A stretch of 64,000 nucleotides of DNA from Edaphochlamys debaryana (GCA_016858145.1 JAEHOE010000010.1:434001-498000), one strand, 5' to 3'. Positions 1 to 11,920 are shown, numbered from the stretch's first letter. Notes: a model not told the origin generated them from the letters alone. Numbers and translations: made by a program.

Positions 1-2040
1 GGTGGCTCCAACGCTCTTCTTCGGTAGGAGGGGAGCAGTTGTAATAATTGTCATCAGCACCTCCACAACGGCGAGGGGGCGCCTGCGGAGCCCCCTCCCC
101 CGTCCCCGCCCCCGCCCCCGCCCCGCCCCTCCGGCTCACCTCTCCCTTCCCTCCACCTCGCCTGCCCCCCTTCCCCGCCTGCCCTCACCCCGCCTGCCCG
201 GCTCCCGCCCCCTCAGAGTTCCACGGCTCCTCGTCTTCCGTGGCGGAGCAGGCGGAGGCGGTGGGGGCCCTGGCGCGGGAGCACGGCGGCAGCGACTTCG
301 AGTGGGCCACGTCGCCCGAGGACCGTGGCCGGGTGAGCCGGGGCGGTGCTGGGGGCTTTCCACCGGAGCGGAAGGGTGGGGCGCACACAACACTGACGCC
401 TTCGCAGGCCGTGAAGATTCAGGGATGTGCGGGGCGGCGTTCAGCATGATCCACGTCTCACCCTTTTCCCGTCCCTGCATCCCTTGCCGGCCGCTGCCTC
501 CCCCACCCCCCAGCTCTGGCAGGCGAGGCACACGGCCTACTGGGCGGCCATCAAGATGCGGCCGGGGTGCAGGGTGGGTGGTGTGGTTTGGGCCTGGCCT
601 GGGCCTGGGCGGGGCTGGGTGGGGCCTGGTCTGGGCCTGTGCGGGCCCTGAGTGGGCCTGGGCGGCCTTAGAGATGCGGCCATGTTGAAGGGTGAAGTCG
701 GAGACGCAGCTGGAGCGGGGCTAGGGCGCAGGGTGTGTGAGTGCATGCGGCTGGGGGGTGGGGACCTCTGCCCGTCGCGCCCAGCGCAAGCCTCCCACCC
801 TCGCCCCACCCTCGCCCACCGCCTCCACCTGCACCCCCTCGGCACCTCTGCCCCCCCTCCGCAGGGCTTCCCCACGGACGTGTGTGTGCCCATCTCCCGC
901 CTGGCGGAGTGCCTGCTGCAGAGCCAGGAGGACGTGGAGGCGGAGGGTGGGGCTGGGCCGGGGGGGGAGAGGGAGGGAGGGTGCGGGGCGCTTGATAGGG
1001 ATGGGGGTAGGGGTAGTGTGAGGCAAGGGGCCTGCCCACTGCCCAGCCCGGGGCTGCCCATGGCCGAGACCTCCCCCCCACAACCAGTCCTGAGCCCAAC
1101 ACCTTTTGGGGCGCATGGTCTCCCGCATCCCACCCCTCCCCGATCACCCCACCCTCCCTTATCCCCTCCTCCTCCCTCCTCCCCTTACTCAGGCCTGCTG
1201 GGCCCCATCGTGGGCCACGTGGGTGACGGCAACTTCCACGCCATGCTGGTGATCGACCCGGGGAACGCGGACGAGGTGGGGCTGCTTCGGGGGGGGGGAG
1301 GGGGCGAGGAGGAAAGGTGCGGCGGCTCAGCTCCAACAATCCCCGTTCCCCTCTCCTCACGCCTCCCTCCACCGCCTGCATCTTGTCCATCTCCCACCCC
1401 CACCCCCCGCCCCCAGGTGGCCCGGGCCAAGCGGGTGGTGGGGCGCATGGTGCACCGGGCCCTCGGGATGCAGGTGGGGGGCGGGAAGGCGGGGGAGGAA
1501 CGGAGGGTAGGAGCGGAGGCAGTGCGTGTGCCTTGTTGGTGGATGGGCGCCAGGGGCTAGGGAAGCCAGTGTGGGTAAACGGGCCGCGTCGGGGTTGCAT
1601 GTTTGGACATGTGAGCTCGAGAAAGCACCAGCGCTTTGCAGTCTTGGTTCCGCTGATGGTTGCGTCACGTCCACCCCCAGGGCACGTGCACGGGGGAACA
1701 CGGCATCGGGTACGGCAAGCTGCCGTACTTGCTGGCGGAGCACGGCCTGCCCCCGCTTCAGGTACGGCATCTTACCTCGGCGGGAGACTAAGCTTCTGCG
1801 GTCTCCCAATCACCTCCTTACCCCCACCTGCACCCCCTTCCTGCCGTGCACACCCGACCACCGTCCCACACGGCCCGCACCCCCTTCCCCCCCTCCCTTC
1901 CCCACGCACAGGTTATGGCCGCCATCAAGTCCGCCCTGGACCCCCACCACCTGCTCAACCCGGGCAAGATGGGCAGCGCCGCACACACACTGGCGGCGCT
2001 GGCGGAGGCGGAGGCGGGGGCGGAGGCGGCCAAGCCCTGA
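1..2040 (+). CDS. D-lactate dehydrogenase (FAD-linked oxidase), C-terminal part, 5' truncated by window
   Basis: Oxidises D-lactate to pyruvate with FAD, in eukaryotes usually at the mitochondrion and usually as the last step of methylglyoxal detoxification (family knowledge). Eight exons join in frame: 1-23, 217-332, 514-573, 865-946, 1193-1275, 1417-1473, 1681-1761, 1912-2040, all with GT-AG borders. The product contains APTLFFEFHGS across the first splice, [12 protein letters not shown], the strand [11 protein letters not shown], the family hallmark [13 protein letters not shown] in exon 7 and [13 protein letters not shown] near the C-terminus, in the order expected for the FAD-oxidase C domain. 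The Ala/Glu-rich last 20 residues are poorly conserved in such proteins. The FAD-binding N-terminal domain and start codon lie upstream of the window. Glycolate dehydrogenase or another 2-hydroxyacid oxidase of the same fold is the alternative; the PTLFFEFHG signature favours D-lactate dehydrogenase. Confidence 0.9.
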
Positions 2041-2379
2041 GGGGTGGGGCTGTGGGGAGGGCGTGATGGTGGGGGTGCCTGGCGAGGGGCAAAGCTGGCA
2101 GAGCCAGAGCCAGTGGCGGCGCGGAGTCGGGTGTGGGCGGGGTCTTGGGTTCGGGGGTGGGACTGAGGACAGGTGGGGGCGACGAGGAAGAGGATTTGGA
2201 TAGCTGAGGCGGGAGGTTGGCGGGTGGGTGGCAGGCGGTTGCTGTTGGGTGGTGGCGTGGGCAGTGCAGGAGAGGGGTCTAGACCTTGAGGCCGGGGCCG
2301 GGGCCTGGGGCACTTGTACAACACAGGGGGCTGTGATGTGCAAGGAAGATCGCGGATGGAGAGCGGGAGCTGACATAAG
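2041..2379. other. intergenic, 3' flank of D-lactate dehydrogenase gene
   Basis: G-rich sequence with no recognisable gene. It should hold the 3' UTR of the upstream gene; I found no TGTAA poly(A) motif in it. It ends in the 8-base target duplication GACATAAG at 2372-2379. Confidence 0.5.
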
Positions 2380-2599
2380 CAGGGGTGCGGGGTGTGGTAC
2401 TCGACCGTTGGATGACCGTTACCCAGCATCGCGCGAAATTAGGACCGTGCACCTTCTCCTTTCGCCGCCCTAAAGCCGCAAACTTGTATGGTTATCCATA
2501 CGCCACCGCCTAGCCCACTCTCCAGACCGCGAGCGGGGACCCCGAGCATTGTCCGCAGCGCATGCCAGTTATGCCCCAAACTTGCTCGGAAAGAGGAAC
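2380..2599 (+). repeat. left terminal inverted repeat of the hAT element
   Basis: Pairs with 4214-4433 in inverted orientation over 220 bases. Differences seen are the terminal C/T and about five single-base substitutions, none an indel. Confidence 0.9.
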
Positions 2600-4213
2600 T
2601 AGTGTGCCTCGTGTCCTTGTTATGATACGATGTATTGCTCGGATGCTTCGGGTGGCGTCAGGGAGCTGTCTAGGTCGGAAGCGCCGGCCTCGCAGCCACA
2701 CATTCGACCTGCACCGCAAATTGTGCCCGCGCTTGCAGTCTCAAGCGAACTAAACCTCACCGCCGCGCGCAAGTGGTCTTAGACGACTGAATTATTGCTC
2801 TGAATGCTTAAGCTGATGGGAGTGGCTCGAAGTGCGGCACTTCAGGCGCTCGCAATGCACGCGTGCTCCCAGACCCCCGTCCCAAGGCCTGGACTCGGCC
2901 CTTGTCCCCTTGACCCGGGGCCAGGGCTCCCTCCCGCAATGGAACCCCCCGCTATACTTTAACTGTCGACCCACGCTTCGTCTCGCTTGTGTGTGCGGTA
3001 AACACAGCCAAGCAACCCTGCGATATCCTCCTTGCCCCCACACGCCCCTATCCCCCTGCCCGCCTGTAAGCTGGCTCCTGATGCCCTCCTGTCCATAGTG
3101 GCTCAGGCACCCTCTCAATTGAGTTGGCGGTGCTGAAAAACACCGGAGCGGGGCTAAAGGCCCCGAGGCAAAGGCTCCTGGCGAAGGCTCCTGTCTCTCC
3201 CAGAGCTCCCTGGTCCCCGCCACCCCGTGTGGAGCTGGCGCCCGCTACTGCACTGGACACATGCCCTGGCTTGCTCCACAGCCGTTCCCAGCCATTTGCT
3301 CCTATCAAGGGCGCAGCACTGCCGGCTTTCGTTGCGGCCCATGATGGCCGATGCGCCGACGGAACCTGCAGTAAGGCACCGGTAGCGAAGGCGCGGCGAC
3401 AGACAGGTAACATAAGGATGCTAGGGTGTCGTTGGCACAAAGAGGGTCTCTGCGGGCGTCGCCTTGGAAGCCTTTTTGGCCCGGACAGCGATGTCCGTCG
3501 CACGAAAAACGCGGACACGCCCTGCAACGCCAAGGCGACACGCGCAACCCTAGCCAGTAGACAAGAACAACCTTCGAGTATTGAAGTTGGTACCATCCGG
3601 GTTCGTTTGGCGCAGCTTGGACGGATATGTCGGCAGCGCCGGCCGCTAACGGGGCCCCCCAGAGACGACATTTCGGCGGTCAGAGAGGGCTGGTGAAGGC
3701 AAGCAGGGCAGCCGACCCCCTGGGCCTTGACAACTAGCACCACACGACCAGCAAGGGCGGTCGGCGGGGTGAACTGAGCCACAGGCCAAGCGCCCGAGCA
3801 CCATCGGCCCAGGCGACCGACCATGGCAGCGCGGACAGCTCCCGCCTGCGATTAGCGCCCTCACAGGACCCGCTGACCCGGCACAGTTCACCTATGCTCC
3901 ACCAGTTTGGTCCCACGGCTTCCCGTTTCCGGGGAGCGAGGTCGTAGCCCCAAACCGACCTCGCAGACCAAGCAGCATGCTCTTGGCCGGTCCATACTGC
4001 GCCCTCCCAGTCGTTCCTCGGTAGCCGGCGCCCAATAGCGCATCTGGATGCTACTAAGAGGGCGTTGCGGGCAGTCTGCCGGCACTAGAGGGCTTTCTAC
4101 GCGCGCAAATTGAACTGACCCAAACTCAGTCTCCTTGCTCTAGAAGTCAAGGCGTCCCGCCAGACCTGCTCCAAGCGAAAGGTACACGTCCTTAGGCTCC
4201 TATTCGGTGTCTG

Positions 4214-4433
4214 GTTCCTCTTTCCGAGCAAGTTTGGGGCATAACTGGCATGCGCTGTGGACAATGCTCGGGGTCCCCGCTCGCGGTCTGGAGAGTGGGC
4301 TAGGCGGTGGCGTATGGATAACCATACAAGTTTGCAGCTTTAGGGCGGCAAAAGGAGAAGGTGCACGGTCCTAACTTCGCGCGATGCGGGGTAACGGTCA
4401 TCCAACGGTCGAGTACCACACCCCGCACCCCTA
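4214..4433 (-). repeat. right terminal inverted repeat of the hAT element
   Basis: Inverted partner of 2380-2599; immediately followed by the target duplication GACATAAG at 4434-4441. Confidence 0.9.
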
Positions 4434-6199
4434 GACATAAGATGATCAAATGCTTTGTGCGCTACAGCGTGCATGCGTGGGGGCCAGAGGGCATAGCCTC
4501 CATGACGTGCACTAGCAACAGGGCTATCAAGCACGACACGGAGCGGTTTGCGCAGCAGATGTAGTCGGTGATGCGGCTGAGAGTCAGTGATGCGGCACGC
4601 GTGGGGGCAGAGGACGGCTGGGTAGCAGGTCAGGTCAAGGCGCGTGTGACCCTTCAAGCTGCATTACAGGTTCACGGGAAGGGCGCCTTGCTGGTCTCGC
4701 TGCCTCTCGCAGACCGGCCATTGCGCTGCGCTGTCGCTTGTGGTGATGCCACTATCGGTACCTTCCGCTACCTAGTTCGGCAAGTGTTCGGCATAGGACA
4801 TGGGCCATGGCCCAACCGCGCCCCGGGCACTGTGTGCAGTGGGTCCGCGCGCGTGAGGCGGACGGACAGTGTTCATGACAGTTGTGAATGCGCGCTTGGG
4901 GTAAAGGACGGAACCGGCACGGGGAACGCAATCTACCCTCGACGCTGCAGGGACCTGGGCATCGCCCTTCCCGGCCATGTCCACATCCACGGGGAAGCGG
5001 GCCTGCCTGCATGCTCGCAAGTCGCAGCTATGCACACACTCTGCTGTGTTGTCGGCATGCGTTGCGCAGTGAGGGATGGGGCCGCAGTCGGCCGCAGCGG
5101 CGCCTCGAGCGATAGACCCACCATCGCAGTGACGTGGGTGTCACACTTGGTAGGTGGGGGGCCCCCGTCCGGAGACGTCGCTGCAACATTTATCTGGCGT
5201 CGTGGTGTTAACGCAAAGCATATCTCTTTCGCCTTTTACTAAAGAGATCCTCGGGCACACCACATTCAGACGCATATCACTGTTTTTGCGGGCCTTTTGG
5301 CCGCTACCCCAAAGCAAAGAAGTTACCCTTCTCATCCCCCATACCCGGACCAGCTGTGCCGGACCGACCTCTCACTGGGTTCAGTGCCTCGTTGTGATCA
5401 GTGCGACCCTCCCTCTCCTCGGCTGTGTAAGGCTTTGTCCTTTAACGCCCTCCCTGGCCTGCACACGGCGTCGCCCCTTACACCCTGAGGCTCGGGGGCC
5501 AGACCCCGCTAGCTGCACTGTGCAATAGCCCTGAGGCTGGTGGTCCGGCGATAGGTAGGTGTGCTTTGCCTTAGGCCTTCAGGTCCCTGCTCTGCAGCTC
5601 CCGTCCAAGGGCCGACGCCCGCACCCGCCCACCAAGCGCTTCGCTGCGTTGTTCTCTTCTACACCCGCCCTGACTGCCATCATGCATCCTTTGATCACGA
5701 GGCTCCAAACAACGCTCGGCTCCAGGCGTCACACAACACACGCACCACACCAACTGGGCACCAACGCAATGCAGTCCATCTGCAACGGTGCCCAGGCCTC
5801 CTGGGCCTGCCATGGGTGGCCGCTGCACTCAGAGCATCAACCACGGGACCTCTAACCCGGTTCTCCCACTCTGGACCTTTCAGCTTTCACCCTGTGGCCA
5901 CAACCCTACCACCCAGCACAAGGCCCCACGGTCCCCACTGGCGTTCCCCCCGCAACCCAGTGGACCCCACTGCCACTGTGCCAGCCTGCGCGAGAGCCAC
6001 GGCCCCTTATCCCAACCACACCTGCTTCCATCCTCGACGCACCACTTCCCTCTGAACCCTCGGCCCGATCCCCCAAGTCTCCATCTCTCAACGCCCTTTC
6101 CCCCTCCCCGGGGGGCGCGCGCCATGCAGTAAACCCGTCACCCTCAACCCCACCCCTCTCCCACTCTCGAGCCTAGGGCCCCTTCCCCCTGCTCCGCCC
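4434..6199. other. intergenic, no gene recognised
   Basis: Holds the right target duplication, a relic repeat at 4514-4583 shared with 18459-18527, and unremarkable GC-rich sequence. A 224-codon plus-strand frame at 4568-5242 has no recognisable domain and overlapping open frames on the other strand, so I do not call it a gene. The part from about 5900 is probably 3' UTR of the LanC-like gene. Confidence 0.4.
4514..4583 (+). repeat. relic dispersed repeat, copy 1
   Basis: About 70 bases alignable to 18459-18527, with a core identical stretch around ATGTAGTCGGTGATGCGGCT. Read in one frame the copies give S-N-[RK]-A-I followed by similar residues and a shared stop, which hints at a decayed coding sequence; the source family is not recognised. 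Confidence 0.55.
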
Positions 6200-9100
6200 T
6201 CAGTGCGGCGGCAGCTCGAAGGCGGGGAAGCGCGCGTGCGCCGCCCCGCCGTCGTCTGCCAGCAGGTCGGCCAGCAGGCACAGCGCGCCGCCTCGGCCCT
6301 CGAACAGCGACAGCGGCCTGGCGCGGGGCGGATGTGCGGGCGTGGGGATAGGAGGCGTGGGTAAGGGGACGCGGGCGTGGGGGCACAGCCGCACAGGTGT
6401 GGGGGCGCGGGTGTAGGAGCGTGGGCATTGGGGTTTGGGGGCAGGGCGCGGGAGTGGGGATGGGTTTTGGTTTGGGGGACCGGGAAAGGCGCGGAGTGAG
6501 AGTGGAGGCAGGGTGTGCTGGTACCGGGTGCTGACGCGGGTCGTTGACTGCTGTCCTGTACGGCGCACCTGTCCGGTTGGTCGTACACGGATCGCCCCTC
6601 CGGAGAGCCCACGTGCGCCGCGAACTGGCGGGCGCGTGCCAGCCAGTGCGGGTGGCCGGTGGCCCGGTGGAGCGCGAGGAGGGCGTAGGCGTTACCGCTG
6701 GGGGCCGGCAGACGGGGGCAACAGAGGAAGATGGCGGTCTGTCAGGGGCGTGGCTACTCAGGGGGGGGGGCTGCGGCGAGGCCAGAGGCACTGTGGCGCT
6801 GCCTCGCGGATTGTGCATAGCACACTCGCAGGTTGGTAAGGGTAAGCACAAGGGCCGCTCTGGGCCCAAGCAGGCCCCAGCTCTGAGCGGCTGTGGCTCC
6901 TGCCAGGGCTGACGGGGCCCACACACCCCTCGCGGGCCACCACCCCGCCCCGCTGATGATATCTGAAGCCTCAAATCCGCGACTCAAGGACTTCCTAACG
7001 GCCGCCTGCCCACCTGGTCCCGTGGCACAGCCCGTGTCCCTTCCGTAGCAGCCCCAGGGCCCACACCACCTCCCCGCTGCGCTCCGCCGCGGCCAGATAG
7101 GCCGGGTCGCCAAACACCTTGGGTGGGGGCGTGGGAACGAGTAGAAGGGGGTCAACGGGGGGTGGCTTGAGGGCGTCTTGTGCGGGATTCAAGGTTCGGG
7201 TTGTCGGGCGGGATGGGAAAGGGGTTTGGCGTGGCAACCGTGTTTGAAGGTACCGCTGCGCCTCGGAGCCGCGCGCCCGTCCGGTCGCTGCTCCGCCCAC
7301 CAGGGCTTCCGGTACCTCGTCCCTCCTAGCCCCACACCCCTTCGGCTGCCTCCCTTCCTCGCTGGGCGGTCCCCGGGGCAGTCTCCGTTCTGCCCCACGG
7401 CCCCTGCCCCAAACGCTCGCGTCCAGTTGCCCCGCCGAAGCTTGATGCTCCCGTCCAGCCCTTAATACCCGCTAGGTCCCACTACCGTATAACTTAATCC
7501 TACCTCGTGCGCCTTGCACCACAGGAACACGGCCCCCGGCGCCCCGTGGCACCAGTGCACCAGCACCTGAAGGGGCGGCAGGACGACGTGTGGGAGCAGG
7601 GAAGCCGTACTTTTCAGCCAACAAGCTTAGTCGCGTACAGCACAGGCTGCTCCTTCTCCAAGCGAAGCGAAGCAGATGAGACGAGCGTGGCTTGTGAGGA
7701 GCTTGGCCGGGCACCGGCACCTTCAGGCGCCTCTCAGCCCCCGTTCCCCCCAAGCCGCCGCCGCACCTTGCCGCCGCCGCCCCCCTCCGCGTCCGGCGCC
7801 GCCCGCGACGCCGCCAGCTCTTGCGCTGTGACCGCCATGCGGGTGGGGTAGTGCCCCCCGCGGCCCGGGCAGCCGGGTGCGTCCAGCTCGTGGGTGGCCA
7901 CAAAGCTGAGGGGGGGAGGGGAGGGGGGGAAAAGAGGGAGAGGGAGGGGTGGTGAAGAACAGGAACCGGCTGGAGCCCATGGGGAGAGGAAGGGCACACA
8001 ACTCTAGGGTTACGGCATATGCTACCTGGCCAGCCGTTCTGCTGCGCCCCGGGGCGGGCATGGGCTGGGCACCCTAAAGCGACTTTGTAAGCGTCCGCCG
8101 GGCCCCCGCCGCCCCAAAATCAGCGACTCGGGCACGCCTCCCACTCACGCCAGGCACGCCCGCAGCAGCTCGCCCTCCTCGGCCACCACCGCCGGAACGT
8201 GCAGGAGCGCAAACAGTATGCCTGAGCAAGGGGGAGCAGGGCTTCTTGCCGGTGATGTGTGCGCGGCACGTAGCCTGGGTATATAAGGGGCGCACTTAAC
8301 CTCATGAGCAAAACAGCGGTAGGCAGGCCCCTCTAAACCGCAGGCCCTCGCCAGGCCCCAATCCCAGGCCCACCCATCATCCCGTGCGCCGCCCCCAGGT
8401 ACGGCTCCCCCTTCTCCCGCTGTGGCCACATGAAGAACAGCGGAGGAGCGGGCGTGTCCTGCCGCTGCCACCTCAGCCGCCCCGCCATCTCCTTGCCTGG
8501 GGGGCGGGCGGGTTGGTGGGCACGGTTCATGGGTGGGTGTGCGACTGGGCCTTACTGGGCTTCCCCTGGCTGCACGCAAGCCCTAATCACCAACCGCCAA
8601 CCACCAACTGCCCTCACCCGACTCCAGGATCTCCGTGGCCACGCCCTCCACCACCTCCGGCGCCACCGTGCCAGGGCCGATGACCAGGTTCAGGAGCTGA
8701 GCGCCCTGTCAGGGGGTGGTGCAAGAGGGGTGGGAGGGCGGGTCGGAAAGGAGATGAGGGAATGTGCGTGGACTCAGGGGCTGGCATCCCTGCGCAAGTC
8801 ACGAGTGCCGTACGGTATGCCGGTCCACGACAGAGGACCCGCGCGAATGCCTGCGTGGAACCCGGATGTCGTACACACCGCTGCCGTACCTGCAGGTACC
8901 CCGCCCTGCCGTACAGGAATTCGTCGTTCTCGCTGTCCATGGCCTCCTGCCGGGGAGGGGCCAGGGGAGGGGCGCAGGGGAAAGTACGGTGCTCCAGTCT
9001 GTACAGCACTGGTACGGCAGCAGTACGGGCGCATCAGAGCACGGGCTTGGACTGGGGTGAGTGGGTCCAGGGCCGCAGGGGCTGTGAGCGAACCGCCAGG

Positions 9101-10478
9101 CGGCGGCTGCTTCCCTGGCCTTACCAGCTGTAGGGCCCATGCCTGCCAGCCCACGTTCAAGCACCGGCGCTGCCCTTGCACACATCCCTTTCCCCGCCTT
9201 CCTCTCACCCTCACCATCCTCCCTTCACATCCCCTGACCCCTCTCCACGCCTCCCCTCCCGACACCCGTATCCGGTACGCCCCTCCGCACCCCCCCACCC
9301 TTCCCACCCCTCCCTCCCCACCCAACCACCCTCACCGGGTATGCGTCCAGGAAGGACCGCACAGCGTCGTCCCGCTCCCTCTCCAATGCCTTGGCACCAC
9401 CGCCCCCTCCACCCCTCGCTCCACCTCCCCCTGCAGCACCGCCGCCGCGGCCGTGCGCGCCCGCCTGCCCCTCCCCTGGCCCATGCGCCCCTGTTCCCAC
9501 CCCCGCCCCCGCCCCTGTCTCGCGGGCCGCTGCCTCTTGCATGGCGTCGTGCAGGACCAAGGCCAGAGTCATGTAGATTCCGGCAGCTCCGTCCAGCATG
9601 CTGGCGGATCGTGACCCATGGGCCAGGCCCTTGCGCGAGAGGCCGTGCGTGGCGGTGCGGGCGTGCTCGAGAGCAGACTCGAGGAGGACGGCGGGGAGGG
9701 TCGAGGAGGTGGAGGAGGCGGAGGCGGAGGGGGTGGGGGTGGAGGCGGAGGCGGAGGAGGGGGAGGGGCGGAACTCGGAGCTGTCGCGCAGGAGGCTGCG
9801 GCGGCTGTGCCAGAGCGCGAAGGCGATACCGGCAGTCCCTGGCGCGGGCAGCCAAGGGGGCCGGGGGAGGGGGGCAGTAGTGCGGTGTGAGGCACTGGTC
9901 CCTGGCCGGCGAGGGGCAACGACAAACCGCCCCTCGCCTGACCGTTCCAGGCCTGTACCGTAGCGCTGCAACCGATGCCCCATTCGCTCATGCGTTGGCT
10001 GTGTATCCACACCCAGCCTGGGTGTGACGGTTCCCTCACCGGAGCCCCGCTCCCTACCGGGGACCGCTCCTGCCTCTCCTCGGACCACGGACCCGGTCTA
10101 TAACAAGCCCTAGACCCCTAGGCGCCGGGAGTGCCGGGCTTCTGAGCCCCTTGCACGGCCAGGACCGCATGCAAGGAGCCCAAGTGCTTATTACGCACCT
10201 GTGTACACGGTGGGTCCCGAGGACTGGTGGTCTTTGACTGCCTGCAGCGTTTCGTCAAACAGCGAGCGCAGCGTCGCCCGGGGCACGGCCTCGACGGCCG
10301 CCGCCGCGGGGAAGTGGGCCGCTGCGCCAGCCCCGGTGGCTGGTCCAGGGGGCGCCTCCCAGTCTGACAGCTTGTTTGGAAAGTGTCGCTCGACAGGGGA
10401 TTTGGTCATTCTGCGTGGCACGACGGGAGCGGGGCGGGTTTGGAGGGGTGGGCCATCCCGATGGCGGGAGCGCGACAT
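6200..10478 (-). CDS. LANCL: LanC-like protein (LANCL/GCR2 family)
   Basis: Complete 558-residue model from eleven in-frame exons (minus strand, high to low): 9 start exon 10478-10199, then 9838-9336, 8946-8890, 8705-8618, 8496-8374, 8221-8149, 7905-7767, 7566-7504, 7117-7014, 6697-6569, 6317-6200. LanC-like proteins are alpha/alpha-barrel zinc proteins of the cytosol or membrane; animal members bind glutathione and add it to dehydroamino acids (family knowledge). Visible signatures: VYTGTAGIAFALWH, YLGAAHGMMGILFALL, HWCHGAPG, KGHGLCHGTSGNAYALL and SLFEGRGGALCLLADLL. The zinc ligands are seen as Cys about 427 and Cys-His about 473-474. At 558 residues it is longer than the roughly 400 usual for the family; the excess is a Ser/Pro/Gly/Ala-rich insert in exon 2. 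It is transcribed divergently from the small plastid protein gene at 10850. Confidence 0.92.
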
Positions 10479-10849
10479 GCCCGCTGGTCAGATAGCATAA
10501 CGTGGGAGTCAACGTAACGAGTCTGTGTAAGGACATAGGTGAAGCGGCGATCGACACGTACTCGCGTCTAGGTGCTGCGTCTCGCAAACTGCGCGGCCCT
10601 CCGGAGTGTCGCCGCAGAGCCCAGGCCCTGCCTGCAAGTGTCGAGTTGCAGCACTTTGAGCTCGAGGGCATTCCGTTAAGCAGGTATGCGAGTCCAGCGA
10701 CCGGGCCCCATTGAGCGGGATTGCCCGCCCCGGATGGGGCCGCGAGGGGCACGAGGGGCCAATAAACGCGTTCGGCCCACACAGATTGTTCACACACGCT
10801 AAGCGAGTCTCTATATCAGCTGCACTTGCCACTTACACCAGCCGACACG
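10479..10849. promoter_or_regulatory. divergent intergenic region between LanC-like gene and plastid membrane protein gene
   Basis: 371 bases separate the two start codons, so both promoters must lie here. A CCAAT pentamer sits near 10755 and a TATAT core near 10812, both upstream of the plus-strand gene. These are sequence matches only. Confidence 0.4.
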
Positions 10850-11920
10850 ATGATGCTCGCTGCCAAGCCCCTCGGTACCGTCGCTACCCGGCGCAGCTCG
10901 GCTGCGGTCGCTCGCCCTTCGCTTTCGCGCCGTGCCCTGCGCACGAAGGCTCTTCTGGGTCCCGACGGCACTCCTGGTGAGCTGAGGAGGCAAAGCGCGC
11001 TCTGTTAAAGCCACCCGCATGTTTGGCCACACGGTCCTCGCAAAGCGATCTGGGCCAGTCCTTGTCTCCATCCACACCTTGACTGCTGCCTGAGATTTCT
11101 AGCGAAGCATGAGCGTCACCTGCGTGTGGCTGGCTTAAAGCGATAGCCGACATGGCAGCGAGCCTGGTCGCTCCCAGCTGTACTTTCAGGCCTGGGGCCA
11201 ACACGCACATAGCGTTCGAGCGCGAAAACCCAGGGCGCTCGAGCGGGCGGCCAGCGGCACCTGACACCGTCAGCCACACAGGGCGGTCCGCGCCACCTGC
11301 CATAGCCACACAGACCAAGCCGCGTTCCGCGAGGCGCGACCACCCAGCCCCTGACGCTCACCCCCTCCTGAGGCCTCACTGCTCCAGCCGCCTCGCAAGC
11401 TGCCCCCACGCCGCACCTCCGCACCTTGCTCAATGCCTCTCTTCTTGCCGCCCCCTGTTGTACCACAGGCGCCGGCCCCACCGGCAAGAAGGACAAGAAG
11501 TTCATCTCCCGCGATGAGGAGCCCGACCAGTACTGGAGCTCCAAGGGCGAGGCCGCGGGCGAGAACCCCATGAAGGTGAGCTGCGCCCCTCCCTCGAGCC
11601 CCTGAGCGCGGGGTCCTGCAGTCACACCCGTACGTCATCATCCCCCTGGCACCCAGGGCCCCGGCCATAGGCTCTGAGGCGTTGGCCTGGCCTGGCACCC
11701 ACGGCGGGACGTCTGCCGCACCCGTCCTGGTCTACCCATCGTGTTCACAGGCAGGCTTACGTCTTGGTGCAGCCGAACTGCGTTGCTGATCTTTCCCTCC
11801 CTCCCTCCGTCCCTCCAGGACCCCCTGGCCCTCATCGGCGTCCTGGCCATCCTCTTCCCCTTTATCTTCGTGCTGGTCGCCATTGCGACCGGCGCCATTG
11901 ACGTGTCCGTCTACAGGTAA
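10850..11920 (+). CDS. small plastid-targeted single-span membrane protein, family not named
   Basis: Three exons, 10850-10976, 11469-11575 and 11819-11920, give 111 residues. The first 40 residues (MMLAAKPLGTVATRRSSAAV and on) are Arg/Ser/Ala-rich without acidic residues, like a chloroplast transit peptide. A charged middle contains KKFISRDEEPDQYW and GENPMKDP, followed by one hydrophobic helix ALIGVLAILFPFIFVLVAIA and a short tail ending SVYR. The look is that of a small thylakoid accessory subunit of a photosynthetic or NDH complex, but I cannot assign the family. The last codons AGG TAA also match a donor site, so the C-terminus could be extended by a further exon. Start chosen at the first ATG of two adjacent ones. 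Confidence 0.75.

Larger units (their letters stand above)
2380..4433. mobile_element. hAT-type DNA transposon with 220-bp terminal inverted repeats, apparently non-autonomous
   Basis: The element is bounded by the 8-base direct repeat GACATAAG at 2372-2379 and 4434-4441. It begins CAGGGGTGCGGGG and ends as the inverted copy, CCCCGCACCCCTA; an 8-bp target duplication plus a YAGGG terminus is the diagnostic combination of the hAT superfamily (established knowledge). The inverted repeats run 2380-2599 and 4214-4433; reading them against each other I count about six mismatches, so roughly 97% identity, which suggests a fairly recent insertion. The 1.6-kb interior shows only short open frames on both strands and no motif of a hAT transposase or BED finger that I can recognise, so it probably depends on an enzyme made elsewhere. 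Confidence 0.88.

Noticed and set aside
3048..3824. 258-codon minus-strand frame inside the hAT element as a possible transposase
   Set aside because: No hAT dimerisation or catalytic motif is visible and frames of similar size exist on the other strand.
4568..5242. 224-codon plus-strand frame
   Set aside because: No recognisable domain and two overlapping minus-strand frames of equal quality.
9700..9780. GGAGGC tandem repeat as a non-coding microsatellite
   Set aside because: It lies within exon 2 of the LanC-like gene and codes for the Ser/Pro/Ala-rich insert in frame.
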